Origin: Veillonella parvula DSM 2008
Lineage (GTDB): Bacteria; Bacillota; Negativicutes; Veillonellales; Veillonellaceae
NCBI RefSeq assembly: GCF_000024945.1
Contig: NC_013520.1
Span: 110,001 to 174,000, forward strand
Length of the DNA: 64,000 nt
Direction of reading: 5' to 3'
Positions 43,372 through 52,051 of the stretch are shown piece by piece. The notes below the pieces were generated by a model. It saw only the letters and a list, made by a program, of their open reading frames with translations. It had not been told where the DNA came from and did not search any database. Made by a program: the position numbers and the translations under genes. Each line of letters begins with the position of its first letter. The stretch's first letter is position 1.

Positions 43372-43476
43372 CTAGTTGCTAAATAAAAGGGCTAGGAAAG
43401 CGTCTAACCACTTGCAAATGTAGTAGGCGATTACATTTACCATGACGGCTAGCCAAAATTGATAGTTGTTGTGCAA
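43372..43476 (-). CDS. Fst-like small hydrophobic peptide, putative type I toxin
   Basis: 34 residues from TTG at 43476, with a strong AAGGGGG site 8 nt upstream on the minus strand. The peptide begins MHNNYQFWLAVMVNVI, continues with AYYICKWLD and ends ALLFSN: one membrane helix followed by the WLD that resembles the WL end of Fst/Ldr-family toxins. Upstream on the minus strand are a plausible -10 (TATACTATAAG, around 43522-43532) and a 5' hairpin GTTGC/GCAAC that could mask the ribosome site, as in fst mRNA. Such toxins damage membrane integrity when overproduced. Short length makes family assignment tentative, but the locus architecture supports it. Confidence 0.6.
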   Translation of the reverse strand: MHNNYQFWLAVMVNVIAYYICKWLDAFLALLFSN

Positions 43477-43604
43477 TAACTACACCCCCTTTCTGTTGCC
43501 AGATTAGGGTTAGCAACACTTATAGTATAGCAAAATACTCTTTACACAAATAGCGATATACAGTCCTCTTTGTTGTGATTGATATTAAAAATAATGGAGT
43601 TTAT

Positions 43605-44012
43605 ATGAACGCAGAAAATTATAAGATTTCAAAGCTACCATATATAGAAAATGGTAGTAATGAAATTATGGAAAAGTACCAAATACGCACGCAATATGAA
43701 ACGGAACCACCTCATGGGGATGCTATATACTCTATTGCTATAAAAAATAAGGTATTGCCATTTTGGATTTATGGTAGAGATGTTACTTTCATAGGTAGTA
43801 GCATGGTTATGGTGGAATCTGTACAATGTAAAACGTGGGATCCCATAGAAACTATCATTATTGATTTAGAGAATGAAGTGTATGCTAATTTAAGGGAATG
43901 GTATACAGATATTTCATTTGTTAGTGAACGCATTGAGCTAACGAACCAAGTGGTAAAGAAGAAGAAACTCATTATGAATGATTTTGATAGTTTAGAGTGG
44001 ACTAACTACTAA
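43605..44012 (+). CDS. Hypothetical protein
   Basis: 135 residues from ATG 43605 (TGGAG upstream; an in-frame ATT/ATG-like start at 43575 is not supported). No signal peptide or membrane segment; mixed strand/helix with a hydrophobic core VLPFWIYGRDVTFIGSSMVM and a Lys-rich patch near the end. AT-biased codons like other genes in 40656-44012. I do not recognise the family. Its length and isolation are compatible with an orphan immunity or accessory protein, which is a guess. Confidence 0.5.
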   Translation: MNAENYKISKLPYIENGSNEIMEKYQIRTQYETEPPHGDAIYSIAIKNKVLPFWIYGRDVTFIGSSMVMVESVQCKTWDPIETIIIDLENEVYANLREWYTDISFVSERIELTNQVVKKKKLIMNDFDSLEWTNY

Positions 44013-44049
44013 CGATGAGCTTTATGAAATCATATTCATTTTATTTTAA

Positions 44050-44079
44050 TTGACATAAGTCTATAGAATACAGTACAAT
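44050..44079 (+). promoter_or_regulatory. Promoter of the leu operon
   Basis: TTGACA (44050-44055, consensus), 18 nt, TACAAT (44074-44079); transcription start about 44086, at the head of the T-box leader. Confidence 0.75.
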
Positions 44080-44085
44080 ACCCTT

Positions 44086-44327
44086 ATATCTTAAATCAAG
44101 CGATGAACGGGTATAAAGGTTTACAAATCCTGCTTTCAGAGAGTTGCCGGCTGGTGCGAGGCAATAGAGGTTGTACGCTGACACTCTCCCGTGAGCTTCG
44201 GTGGCGAACGTCAGTAGTCATCGACGGTGGTTCCGTTATACCCGAAACGAGTCCCAATTAGGGTGGTACCGTGTTATGAATATAACGCCCCTTTGAGCAA
44301 CGACGGTTGTTCTGAGGGGCTTTTTTA
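44086..44327 (+). promoter_or_regulatory. T-box riboswitch leader controlling leuACD
   Basis: Contains the T-box AGGGTGGTACCGTG (44260-44273) and Stem I features (AGAGAGTTGCCGG, then GGTGCGAGGCAATAGAGG). The terminator is GCCCC (44287-44291) / GGGGC (44316-44320) with the outer T-run at 44321. T-boxes read uncharged tRNA: a specifier codon pairs with the anticodon and TGGT pairs with the tRNA 3' end. A CTC leucine codon at 44186-44188 is a candidate specifier, consistent with the downstream leucine genes, but I could not fold Stem I rigorously. TGGT implies an A discriminator base, as in tRNA-Leu. Confidence 0.9.
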
Positions 44328-44448
44328 TTTGTGAAAGTCTAGTAAATCACTGATTATATATGGTGTCGACATTGGCGATTTTACAAACTTTCACCATGGA
44401 TAGATATAATAAGTGTTATGTTTTATGAGGATAGAAAAGGTGGCTATT

Positions 44449-45987
44449 ATGGAACAGAATCGCGTATATTTCTTCGATACAACCCTTCGTGATGGGGAAC
44501 AAACACCAGGTGTATCTTTACAAACTCCTGAAAAAATTGAAATTGCGAAAGGCCTAGTACGCCTCGGCATCGACGTAATCGAGGCTGGCTTCCCAGCAGC
44601 ATCCCCTGGAGATTTTGAAGCAGTACAAACGATTGCACGCGAAGTGAAAGGCGCAACAATTTGTGCGTTGGCACGTGCTAATGAAAAGGACGTACAAAAA
44701 GCGATTGATGCATTGAAAGATGCGGAACGTAGCCGTTTGCATGTATTCATTGCTATTTCCGAACTTCATATGGAATATAAATTAAAAATGACTCGCCAAG
44801 AGGTATTGGATAAGGTTAAATCCGTATTGGCATATGCAAAAGGTAAGGTCGATGAAATCGAGTTCTCTGGTGAAGATGCGGCACGCTCTGATTTAGATTT
44901 CGCATGCCAAGTATTTGGTGTTGCCATTGCTGGTGGTGCAACAATTATTAATGTACCAGACACAGTAGGTTACATGAACCCTAATGAGTTCGGTGATAAA
45001 ATCCGCTATATTAAAGAACATACACCAGGCATTGAAAATGCAATTATCTCCGTTCACTGTCATGATGACTTAGGTCTTGCTAATGCAAATACGTTAGCTG
45101 CTATTAAAGCAGGTGCACGCCAAGTAGAAGGCACAATTAATGGCCTAGGTGAACGTGCAGGTAATGTAGCAATTGAAGAGGTTGTCATGGCTCTTAAAAC
45201 ACGCCATGATTATTTCGGTGATCTTCAAGTGAACATCGATACAAAACAATTTACGAAAGTATCTAAACTTGTGAGCCGTTTAACAGGTGTTGTAGTTCCT
45301 CCAAATAAACCGATCGTGGGTTCCAATGCCTTTGCTCATGAATCTGGTATTCACCAACATGGTATGATGAGCAACCCTGAAACCTATGAAATCATGACTC
45401 CTGAGTCCGTAGGGGCTGAAAAAACAGATCTCGTATTGGGCAAACACTCTGGTCGTCATGCCTTTGCCGATCATTTGGCAAAACTTGGTTTCCAATCTTT
45501 CACTGAGGAAAAAATCAACGATCTTTTCGCTAAGTTTAAAGAGTTGGCAGACCGCAAAAAACAAGTATACGATGATGATATCGTAGCCCTTGTTGTAGAT
45601 AATCTTCACCACAAAAAAGCATTCGAGCTCGTGGCTCAATACTATAAATTGGGTGAAAAAGGCTATGCCTATGCTGACGTTCGTCTCATGACTCCAGAAG
45701 GTGAAAAAGCTGATGCTGCTGTTGGTGACGGTCCAGTAGACGCGTCCCTTAAAGCGGTTGAACGTGTGGTTGGCTTGCCAATTAGCTTGAAAGATTACCA
45801 AATCCGCGCTATCACAGCCGGTAAAGATGCCCTTGGGGAAGCAACCCTCAAGGTAGAATACAACGGTCGCTTGTACCATGGTCGTGGTATCAGCACAGAT
45901 ATCGTTAAATCAAGTGTAAATGCATATATTAATGCAGTTAACTCAGTATTCCTAGCTATGGAGCTAGAACAACAGGAGGAAGAATAA
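44449..45987 (+). CDS. leuA: 2-isopropylmalate synthase
   Basis: 512 residues from ATG 44449 (AAAAGGTGG upstream; an in-frame start at 44413 lacks a ribosome site). [17 protein letters not shown] is the catalytic HMGL-like motif; [18 protein letters not shown] provides metal-binding His; [16 protein letters not shown] is diagnostic of LeuA. The C-terminal ~120 residues form the leucine-feedback domain. Condenses acetyl-CoA with 2-oxoisovalerate, first committed step of leucine synthesis. First gene after the T-box; 1 nt before leuC. Confidence 0.95.
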   Translation: MEQNRVYFFDTTLRDGEQTPGVSLQTPEKIEIAKGLVRLGIDVIEAGFPAASPGDFEAVQTIAREVKGATICALARANEKDVQKAIDALKDAERSRLHVFIAISELHMEYKLKMTRQEVLDKVKSVLAYAKGKVDEIEFSGEDAARSDLDFACQVFGVAIAGGATIINVPDTVGYMNPNEFGDKIRYIKEHTPGIENAIISVHCHDDLGLANANTLAAIKAGARQVEGTINGLGERAGNVAIEEVVMALKTRHDYFGDLQVNIDTKQFTKVSKLVSRLTGVVVPPNKPIVGSNAFAHESGIHQHGMMSNPETYEIMTPESVGAEKTDLVLGKHSGRHAFADHLAKLGFQSFTEEKINDLFAKFKELADRKKQVYDDDIVALVVDNLHHKKAFELVAQYYKLGEKGYAYADVRLMTPEGEKADAAVGDGPVDASLKAVERVVGLPISLKDYQIRAITAGKDALGEATLKVEYNGRLYHGRGISTDIVKSSVNAYINAVNSVFLAMELEQQEEE

Positions 45988-45988
45988 T

Positions 45989-47248
45989 ATGGGTATGACC
46001 ATTACTGAAAAGAATATGGCTCATCACGCGGGTCTTGATGTCGTTAAACCGGGACAAATCATCGAATGTCAGTTGGATGCGGTATTGATGAACGACATCA
46101 CATTCCCACCGGCGCGTAAAGAGTTCTTAAAAATCGGCAAACCTGTATTTGACCGTCATAAAATCTACTTGGTGCCGGATCATTTCACACCAAATAAAGA
46201 TATTCAATCCGCTACACAAGCGAAAGTAATGCGCGACTTCGTGCGCGAACATGGCATTACAAACTACTTTGAAGTCGGTAGAATGGGTATTGAGCACGTT
46301 ATTTTGCCAGAAAAAGGCCTTATCGGTCCCGGGGAAATGATGATCGGTGCTGACTCCCACACTTGTACATATGGTGCGGTAAATGCATTCTCCACAGGCG
46401 TAGGCTCCACTGATGCGGGCGTTGCTATGGCAGAAGGTAAAACTTGGTTCAAAGTACCTGAAACAATTAAGGTTGAGCTTATCGGCAAACCTAACAAATG
46501 GGTAACTGGTAAGGACGTAATTCTTGATTTAATCGGTCAAATCGGCGTAGATGGCGCTCGTTACATGGCCCTTGAATTTGCCGGTGAAGGCGTACAACAC
46601 ATGACTATGGCTGACCGCCTTACCATCTGTAACATGGCTATCGAAGCGGGCGGTAAATGTGGTGTATTCCCTTATGATGCAATTACTGAAGAATACATCA
46701 AAGGCCGCGTAAATCGTCCTGTTGAGCCAATCGCTCCAGATGCTGATGCGGTATATGCTCAAACTATTACCATCGACTTGTCCAAATTGCAACCAGTGGT
46801 AGCGTTCCCTCATTTGCCATCCAACACACATTACATCAACGAAATCGACAAAGATATTAAAATTGATCAAGTTATCATCGGTTCCTGTACAAATGGCCGT
46901 TACGAAGATTTGGTGGCAGCTGCAGAAATCTTCAAAGGTCGCAAAGTAGCTCCATTCGTTCGTTGTATCGTAATTCCTGGTTCCCAAGATGTATACGATC
47001 AAGCTATGAAAGATGGTTTATTGGACATCTTCATTCAAGCTGACTGCGCTGTGTCCACTCCAACATGTGGTCCGTGTCTTGGCGGTTACATGGGTATCAT
47101 GGCTGAAGGGGAACGCACCGTTTCCACGACAAATCGTAACTTCCGTGGTCGTATGGGGCACGTTGATTCTGAGGTATACTTGGCAAGCCCATACGTGGCG
47201 GCAGCAAGTGCTGTATTAGGCCGCATTGCAGGCCCTGAGGAGGTTTAA
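45989..47248 (+). CDS. leuC: 3-isopropylmalate dehydratase large subunit
   Basis: 419 residues, GGAGGA before ATG 45989. Aconitase-family [4Fe-4S] ligands: Cys in [13 protein letters not shown] and the pair in [31 protein letters not shown] is the other signature. The length matches the short HacA/LeuC2 type found in anaerobes and archaea. With LeuD isomerises 2- to 3-isopropylmalate. Separated from leuD by 1 nt. Confidence 0.95.
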   Translation: MGMTITEKNMAHHAGLDVVKPGQIIECQLDAVLMNDITFPPARKEFLKIGKPVFDRHKIYLVPDHFTPNKDIQSATQAKVMRDFVREHGITNYFEVGRMGIEHVILPEKGLIGPGEMMIGADSHTCTYGAVNAFSTGVGSTDAGVAMAEGKTWFKVPETIKVELIGKPNKWVTGKDVILDLIGQIGVDGARYMALEFAGEGVQHMTMADRLTICNMAIEAGGKCGVFPYDAITEEYIKGRVNRPVEPIAPDADAVYAQTITIDLSKLQPVVAFPHLPSNTHYINEIDKDIKIDQVIIGSCTNGRYEDLVAAAEIFKGRKVAPFVRCIVIPGSQDVYDQAMKDGLLDIFIQADCAVSTPTCGPCLGGYMGIMAEGERTVSTTNRNFRGRMGHVDSEVYLASPYVAAASAVLGRIAGPEEV

Positions 47249-47249
47249 T

Positions 47250-47741
47250 ATGGATTTTGAAAGCAAAAAAATCTGGCGCTACGGTGACGATGTAGACACA
47301 GACGTAATCATTCCAGCTCGTTACTTGGCGATTGCTGACTGGAACGAATTGGCCGAACATGCGATGGAAGATATTGATACGACGTTCGCTCCTAATGTGA
47401 AAGCTGGCGAAATCATGGTAGCTGGTAAAAACTTTGGTTGTGGTTCTTCTCGTGAACATGCACCAGGCGTTATTAAAGCTAAAGGCGTGCCTGTTATCAT
47501 TGCACACTCCTTTGCACGCATCTTCTTCCGTAATGCTATCAATATCGGTTTACCAGTTGTGGAAATCGGTGAACAAGTAGATCGCATTGACGCTGGTGAT
47601 GCGATTGGAGTAGACTTGTCTAAAGGTATCGTGTACAACTTGACTAAAAACGAACAATACCAAGGGACTGAGTTGCCACAATTCATTCAAGATATTGCGG
47701 CAGCTGGCGGTCTTGTAAGTTTTGCTAAAAACCGTAAGTAG
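47250..47741 (+). CDS. leuD: 3-isopropylmalate dehydratase small subunit
   Basis: 163 residues from ATG 47250 (GAGGAGG upstream). GDDVDTDVIIPARYLA and GKNFGCGSSREHAPGVIKAK are the swivel-domain signatures of LeuD; the short type that pairs with HacA-like LeuC. Followed by a non-coding gap with a hairpin, then leuB. Confidence 0.95.
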   Translation: MDFESKKIWRYGDDVDTDVIIPARYLAIADWNELAEHAMEDIDTTFAPNVKAGEIMVAGKNFGCGSSREHAPGVIKAKGVPVIIAHSFARIFFRNAINIGLPVVEIGEQVDRIDAGDAIGVDLSKGIVYNLTKNEQYQGTELPQFIQDIAAAGGLVSFAKNRK

Positions 47742-47747
47742 CAGGAT

Positions 47748-47812
47748 GAAACGAAACACGTATCTCAAGCCTCCAAAGCGAGCTAAGTCGGTTTCGACAC
47801 GTGTTTCGTTTC
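47748..47812. repeat. Long hairpin between leuD and leuB (loop-repeat element B)
   Basis: Perfect 14-bp stem GAAACGAAACACGT (47748-47761) / ACGTGTTTCGTTTC (47799-47812), 37-nt loop. The loop shares 23 of 29 positions with the loop of the etf terminator at 32960, including CTAAGTCG. No T-run follows, so termination is doubtful. Confidence 0.8.
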
Positions 47813-47897
47813 CAATCATTCTACTTTTGTGTAGCAAAACTTAAAATTCCTCTAGCTAACAATATTTGAATGGATTTGTGGCAGAGGGGGAATGAGG

Positions 47898-47912
47898 AGC
47901 GAGCTAAGTCGG
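47898..47912 (+). repeat. Second copy of the loop core
   Basis: AGCGAGCTAAGTCGG, identical to 47777-47791 in element B, 121 bp downstream and followed by the palindrome GGCATATGCC (47919-47928). No equivalent long stem surrounds it. The rest of the 47742-48024 gap shows no gene. Confidence 0.7.
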
Positions 47913-48024
47913 TCTCAAGGCATATGCCAGCTCTTGTCCCATTAAGTTCTATTGCGATTTCTTCGCAAAGGACACTGGGGGAAGAGCATGAGGTTTACAA
48001 TCTTTTACTATATGGAGAGGTAAG

Positions 48025-49095
48025 ATGAGCGAAAAGTGTATCGTATTGATTCCTGGTGATGGTATCGGTACTGAGATTATTGCGGCAGCGAAGGCTGTGT
48101 GTGGTGTGGCTTTTGAGAAAGCCGGTGTAAAGGTTAATTGGATTGATAAGAAAGCGGGCGGTGCGTCTATCGATGCGTATGGTGTGCCTTTGACTGAGGA
48201 TACGATTGAGGCTTGTAAAGCGGCTGATGCTGTATTGCTCGGTGCTGTAGGCGGTCCTAAATGGGATAATGTCGATCCTTCTATCCGTCCTGAGAAAGCA
48301 ATTCTAGGTCTTCGTAAGGAGCTTGGTTTGTTCTGTAATTTGCGTCCTGTAAAAATCTATCCATCCTTGCAAGAGTATTCTCCACTTAAAAAGGAACTCG
48401 TGCAAGATGTAGATTTCGTTATCGTTCGTGAGTTAACTGGCGGTATTTACTTCGGTGAACGGGAAGAGGCACAAGGTGAAGGTGCTAACGAGTTCGCTTG
48501 GGATAAAGAAACGTACAGCCGTTATGAAGTAGAGCGCATCATGGACATCGCTATGGAAACAGCTCGTAAACGTAACAAAAAGGTTGTATCCGTAGATAAA
48601 GCAAATGTATTGGCTTCTTCTCGTTTATGGCGTAAAATCGCTCAAGAGAAAGCCGCTGCTAATCCGGATATCGCAACAGATTACCTTTATGTAGATAATA
48701 CAGCAATGCAACTCGTTGTAAATCCTGCACAGTTTGACGTTATCGTTACAACGAACTTATTTGGCGATATCTTGTCCGACGAAGGTGCTGTTATCTCTGG
48801 TTCCATCGGGCTTTTACCATCTGCATCCATGGGTACAGGTACTGCATTGTACGAGCCAATCCACGGATCCGCACCGGACATCATGGGCAAAAACTTGGCG
48901 AATCCGTTGGGTACAATCTTGTCCGCTGCGATGATGTGCCGTCATTCCCTTGATTTACCTCAAGTGGCTGACGCTATTGAAAGTGCTGTAGAACAAGTGC
49001 TCGTTGATGGTTACCGTACTGGCGATATCTACCGTGAAGGTTTGAAACGGGTAGGTACAACAGAAATGGCGCAAGCCGTAATTGAACGTTTATAA
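48025..49095 (+). CDS. leuB: 3-isopropylmalate dehydrogenase
   Basis: 356 residues, GGAGAGG before ATG 48025. LIPGDGIGTEI at the N-terminus, RELTGGIYFGER (substrate loop), NLFGDILSDEGAVISGSIGL (metal and NAD site) are diagnostic of LeuB among decarboxylating dehydrogenases. Completes the leucine pathway with NAD-dependent oxidation. Separated from leuD by 283 nt, so it may have its own promoter or respond differently from leuACD. Confidence 0.95.
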   Translation: MSEKCIVLIPGDGIGTEIIAAAKAVCGVAFEKAGVKVNWIDKKAGGASIDAYGVPLTEDTIEACKAADAVLLGAVGGPKWDNVDPSIRPEKAILGLRKELGLFCNLRPVKIYPSLQEYSPLKKELVQDVDFVIVRELTGGIYFGEREEAQGEGANEFAWDKETYSRYEVERIMDIAMETARKRNKKVVSVDKANVLASSRLWRKIAQEKAAANPDIATDYLYVDNTAMQLVVNPAQFDVIVTTNLFGDILSDEGAVISGSIGLLPSASMGTGTALYEPIHGSAPDIMGKNLANPLGTILSAAMMCRHSLDLPQVADAIESAVEQVLVDGYRTGDIYREGLKRVGTTEMAQAVIERL

Positions 49096-49204
49096 AAGTA
49101 ATGAATTAAGATTTCTGAAAGTTATTAACGTGAGTTACGTCATTTTTAAAATCGTATTATAAGCGTTAAGATATAGGTATTATAATATATTTGTCCAATT
49201 AAAT

Positions 49205-49234
49205 AAGAGGGGGTTGTAAGGCCCTCTCTTTTTT
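49205..49234 (+). terminator. Terminator of leuB
   Basis: Stem AGAGGG (49206-49211) / CCCTCT (49222-49227) with GG/GG-rich loop and following T-run. Confidence 0.75.
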
Positions 49235-49258
49235 GTAGGACACTAGCGGTATACGTAG

Positions 49259-49287
49259 TTGTTCTTCATATATTAGAGTGCTATATT
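49259..49287 (+). promoter_or_regulatory. Promoter of the ECF S-component gene
   Basis: TTGTTC (49259-49264), 17 nt, TATATT (49282-49287), 39 nt before the start codon. Confidence 0.5.
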
Positions 49288-49325
49288 GGTAGATGAATGG
49301 CAAAATATTCTTTAAGGAGGCCTTT

Positions 49326-49865
49326 ATGAATTCTTCAATGTATCGAAATTTAACCATTACTGCTTTATTGATGGCATTAGCCATCATGATTCCTATCGTG
49401 ATGCCTTTGAAAGTTGTGATCCCACCGGCATCGTATACATTGGCGAGTCATGTTCCTATATTCTTAGCTATGTTCTTATCTAGAAAGATGGCAGCTTGTG
49501 TCGTGATAGGTTCTACGCTCGGCTTCTTTGTAGCAGGGTTCCCACTTGTTATCGTTATGCGCGCTGCATCTCATATCATCTTTGCCTTGATGGGGGCTTA
49601 CTATATTAAACATCATCCAGGCGTATTAACAGGGGCTCTATCCTTTGTTGCGTTTAACCTTGCTTGTGCTATCGTTCACGCTATTGGTGAGGTACTAGCA
49701 TGCCTATTGTTCTATACTACCACTACGATGCCAAACATTGATCTCATCTACGTTGTATTTGTTCTTGTAGGTGGCGGTACCATCGTTCATAGCTTGGTTG
49801 ATGGATATATTGCATTATATATCTATAAAGCTATCCCTGGACTATCTAAATCGGGTAATAAATAA
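49326..49865 (+). CDS. ECF transporter S component (possibly niacin, NiaX-like)
   Basis: 179 residues from ATG 49326 (AAGGAGG upstream). Five to six hydrophobic helices; the block PPASYTLASHVPIFLAMFLS followed by GSTLGFFVAGFPLVIVMRAASH is characteristic of a group of ECF substrate-binding membrane proteins, some of which I recall named NiaX. S components capture a vitamin and dock on a shared EcfT-EcfA module encoded elsewhere. Stand-alone gene, with terminator at 49888. Substrate uncertain. Confidence 0.65.
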   Translation: MNSSMYRNLTITALLMALAIMIPIVMPLKVVIPPASYTLASHVPIFLAMFLSRKMAACVVIGSTLGFFVAGFPLVIVMRAASHIIFALMGAYYIKHHPGVLTGALSFVAFNLACAIVHAIGEVLACLLFYTTTTMPNIDLIYVVFVLVGGGTIVHSLVDGYIALYIYKAIPGLSKSGNK

Positions 49866-49887
49866 TCATATAATTACATATACTCGT

Positions 49888-49951
49888 AACCACTCATGGG
49901 AAATCGATGTGTACTAATGTACGGCATGTGATTACCTATGAGTGGTTTTTA
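49888..49951 (+). terminator. Long-stem terminator of the ECF gene
   Basis: AACCACTCAT (49888-49897) / ATGAGTGGTT (49938-49947), inner AATC/GATT and GTAC-TAAT-GTAC hairpin, then T-run. The rest of 49866-50174 holds the fprA leader. Confidence 0.75.
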
Positions 49952-50082
49952 TAATAATTCTCAAAACTGTACCTACAGGTACAGACTTAATTGTGTGATA
50001 TCGATATAATAAAACTATAGTTAATGACCGATTTATGTTGTATCCATTGATATAACATTTGGCCATATATTTGGTATTATCG

Positions 50083-50157
50083 GTGAAAGTTGCTTCTATC
50101 ATTCGTGTTTCTATATAGGTTCATTAAAAAATCTGAGTTAAGCACATCAACTTTCAC
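50083..50157 (+). promoter_or_regulatory. Inverted repeat in the fprA leader
   Basis: GTGAAAGTTG (50083-50092) and CAACTTTCAC (50148-50157), a perfect 10-bp pair 55 nt apart; the right arm ends about 5 nt before the GGAGG ribosome site. Could form a leader stem or a pair of regulator sites. Confidence 0.5.
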
Positions 50158-50174
50158 AGAACATGGAGGTTATT

Positions 50175-51362
50175 ATGAGAAAGCACATTAAAAACAATGT
50201 TTCTTGGGTTGGCAAAATCGACTGGGAATTGCAAGAGTTTCACGGTTCTGACTACAGCATTAATAATGGTTCTAGCCAAAATGCCTATTTGATTGAAGAG
50301 GAGAAGACTGTCCTCATCGATACTGTGTGGAAACCTCATTCCTCTGAGTTCATTGATAATTTGGAATCTGAAATCGATTTGAATAAGATTGATTTCATCG
50401 TATGTAATCACGGCGAAGTGGATCATAGCGGTTCCTTGCCTGTATTGATGGAAAAAATCCCTAATACACCTATTTATTGTACAGAAAATGCTGTTAAGTC
50501 CTTGGTCGGCCAATATCATCATCCAGAATGGAACTTTAAAACTGTTAAAACAGGAGATTCCGTAGATATCGGGAACGGTAAATCTTTGGTATTCGTAGAA
50601 ATGCGCATGCTTCACTGGCCTGATTCCATGGCGACTTATATGACAGGGGATAATATCTTGTTCTCCAACGATGCATTCGGTCAACATTTTGCCGTAGAAG
50701 AACTATGGGTGGATAAGGCCGATCAATGCCGTCTATGGGAAGAGGCGATGAAATATTACGCTAATATCTTGAATCCATTCTCTCCATTGGTAAAAGCTAA
50801 AGTCGAAGAAATTCAAAAGCTTAACTTGCCAATCGATATCATCGCTACTAGTCATGGTGCGATTTGGCGTGAAAATCCAATGCAAATCGTAGAAAAATAC
50901 TATGAATGGTCTCAAGCGTACCAAGAGGATCAAATCACAATAGTATATGACACTATGTGGGATGGCACTAAGAAATTGGCCCATAAGATTGCTGAAGAAA
51001 TTGCGAAACAATCCCCTGATACACGTGTTAAGATTTTCAATATTAGTAAAACCAATAAAAATGACATCATGACAGAAGTCTTTAAGTCTAAAGCTATTGC
51101 TGTAGGGTCCCCAACAGTAGGTAATAGCGTATTATCTTCCGTAGCTGGTTGGCTTGATTTCTTGCGTGAGTTGAAATTTAAAAATAAAAAGGCTGCTGTA
51201 TTTGGTACTTATGGCTGGTCTGGTGAATCTACAAAGGTACTCCGTGAAGAGTTGACTAAATACGGATTCTCTGTAGTAGAACCTGAAATCAAATGCAACT
51301 GGAATCCAGAAGAATCCGATTTTAATAAAGCAGAAGCACTTGTAAGTGCATTATTAGCATAA
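50175..51362 (+). CDS. fprA: FprA-family A-type flavoprotein (diiron, O2/NO reductase)
   Basis: 395 residues from ATG 50175 (ATGGAGG just upstream; the in-frame ATG at 50163 is part of that site). N-terminal metallo-beta-lactamase domain with diiron motif H79-x-E81-x-D83-H84 (NHGEVDHSGSLP) and TSHGAIW; C-terminal flavodoxin domain from about 253 (ITIVYDTMWDGTKKLAHKI). Such proteins reduce O2 to water or NO to N2O using reduced rubredoxin or F420/NADH-linked partners, protecting anaerobes. Monocistronic; no rubredoxin gene adjacent. Confidence 0.9.
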   Translation: MRKHIKNNVSWVGKIDWELQEFHGSDYSINNGSSQNAYLIEEEKTVLIDTVWKPHSSEFIDNLESEIDLNKIDFIVCNHGEVDHSGSLPVLMEKIPNTPIYCTENAVKSLVGQYHHPEWNFKTVKTGDSVDIGNGKSLVFVEMRMLHWPDSMATYMTGDNILFSNDAFGQHFAVEELWVDKADQCRLWEEAMKYYANILNPFSPLVKAKVEEIQKLNLPIDIIATSHGAIWRENPMQIVEKYYEWSQAYQEDQITIVYDTMWDGTKKLAHKIAEEIAKQSPDTRVKIFNISKTNKNDIMTEVFKSKAIAVGSPTVGNSVLSSVAGWLDFLRELKFKNKKAAVFGTYGWSGESTKVLREELTKYGFSVVEPEIKCNWNPEESDFNKAEALVSALLA

Positions 51363-51392
51363 TTACATATAATAAAGAATGATTCTTGTTAT

Positions 51393-51430
51393 AAAGCCCC
51401 TATCTTCATGAAGAGGAGGGGGCTTTTTTT
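51393..51430 (+). terminator. Terminator of fprA
   Basis: AAAGCCCC (51393-51400) / GGGGCTTT (51419-51426) with inner palindrome TCTTCATGAAGA, then T-run. Confidence 0.85.
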
Positions 51431-52051
51431 GAGCATATACATAAAATATTGGCCAATATAAATCATATTTGTCATGTTTATTCTCATAACATTCTCGTTA
51501 TTGTCTTTTTGAGCATTGATTTGCATTGATAGATACTGCTACTATAGAAATATAAAATTATAATAAAATGAAAAGCTTTTGATTAAATATACAAAATAGT
51601 TTAATTCACATATAATTCATGAATTAAGTGTGAATGAGGTGTAATAAGGGTAAAAGGTATATTTTTCGTACTTATAAGGTGGTTATTTATTTATAAGTTA
51701 TACAGTTTGTTACATGAGAAAAGTTTACAAAGTTGCGAAAAATTTAACTCATAAGGGAAAATAATGAGTAAAATTTATTTCCCTATAAAGCTAGGAATAA
51801 AGCGGATTCTGATAGGTATAAAAACTTGTTAATTTAATTTGTGTTAGAAAAAAGGGTTGTGTATATCGTAAAACTTTGATATGCTATGCGGGTAATCGAC
51901 AATATAAATTTTTCTTAAACTGATATAGGGGTATTTCTTTATGCTAATTTAGAATATTCACCTGTTCAGACCGAGGTGAGAGACGGAACATAGAGAGAAT
52001 GAAAAATTGTATTGTAATTTGGATGATTTTTTAATTTAGTGAGGGTGTAAG
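51431..52051 (+). promoter_or_regulatory. Long AT-rich region with promoter and leader of the autotransporter
   Basis: 620 nt without a gene. Best promoter: TTGTGT (51857-51862), 17 nt, TATGCT (51880-51885), giving a leader of about 160 nt. Hairpin TCACCT (51958-51963) / AGGTGA (51974-51979) lies in that leader. Further upstream, ACTCAT/ATGAGT and AGGGAAA/TTTCCCT form nested inverted repeats around 51749-51785. Confidence 0.45.

Larger units (their letters stand above)
43281..43483. repeat. Direct repeats flanking the toxin-like locus (DRa/DRb-like)
   Basis: Copies at 43281-43305 (25 nt) and 43457-43483 (27 nt), both starting AATTGATAGTTG and ending AACTAC, differing by a 3-nt and a 1-nt indel. 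One copy lies in the small RNA, the other in the toxin mRNA on the opposite strand, so the transcripts are complementary here. Confidence 0.85.

Noticed and set aside
45280-45879. 199-residue open frame antisense to leuA
   Set aside because: It has no ribosome site, is rich in Phe/Cys/Ile from reverse-complement codon bias, and lies fully within a strong leuA frame.
32960-47812. Integron attC sites
   Set aside because: attC sites have conserved ends and variable centres; these hairpins have variable stems and a conserved loop, and no integrase is present.
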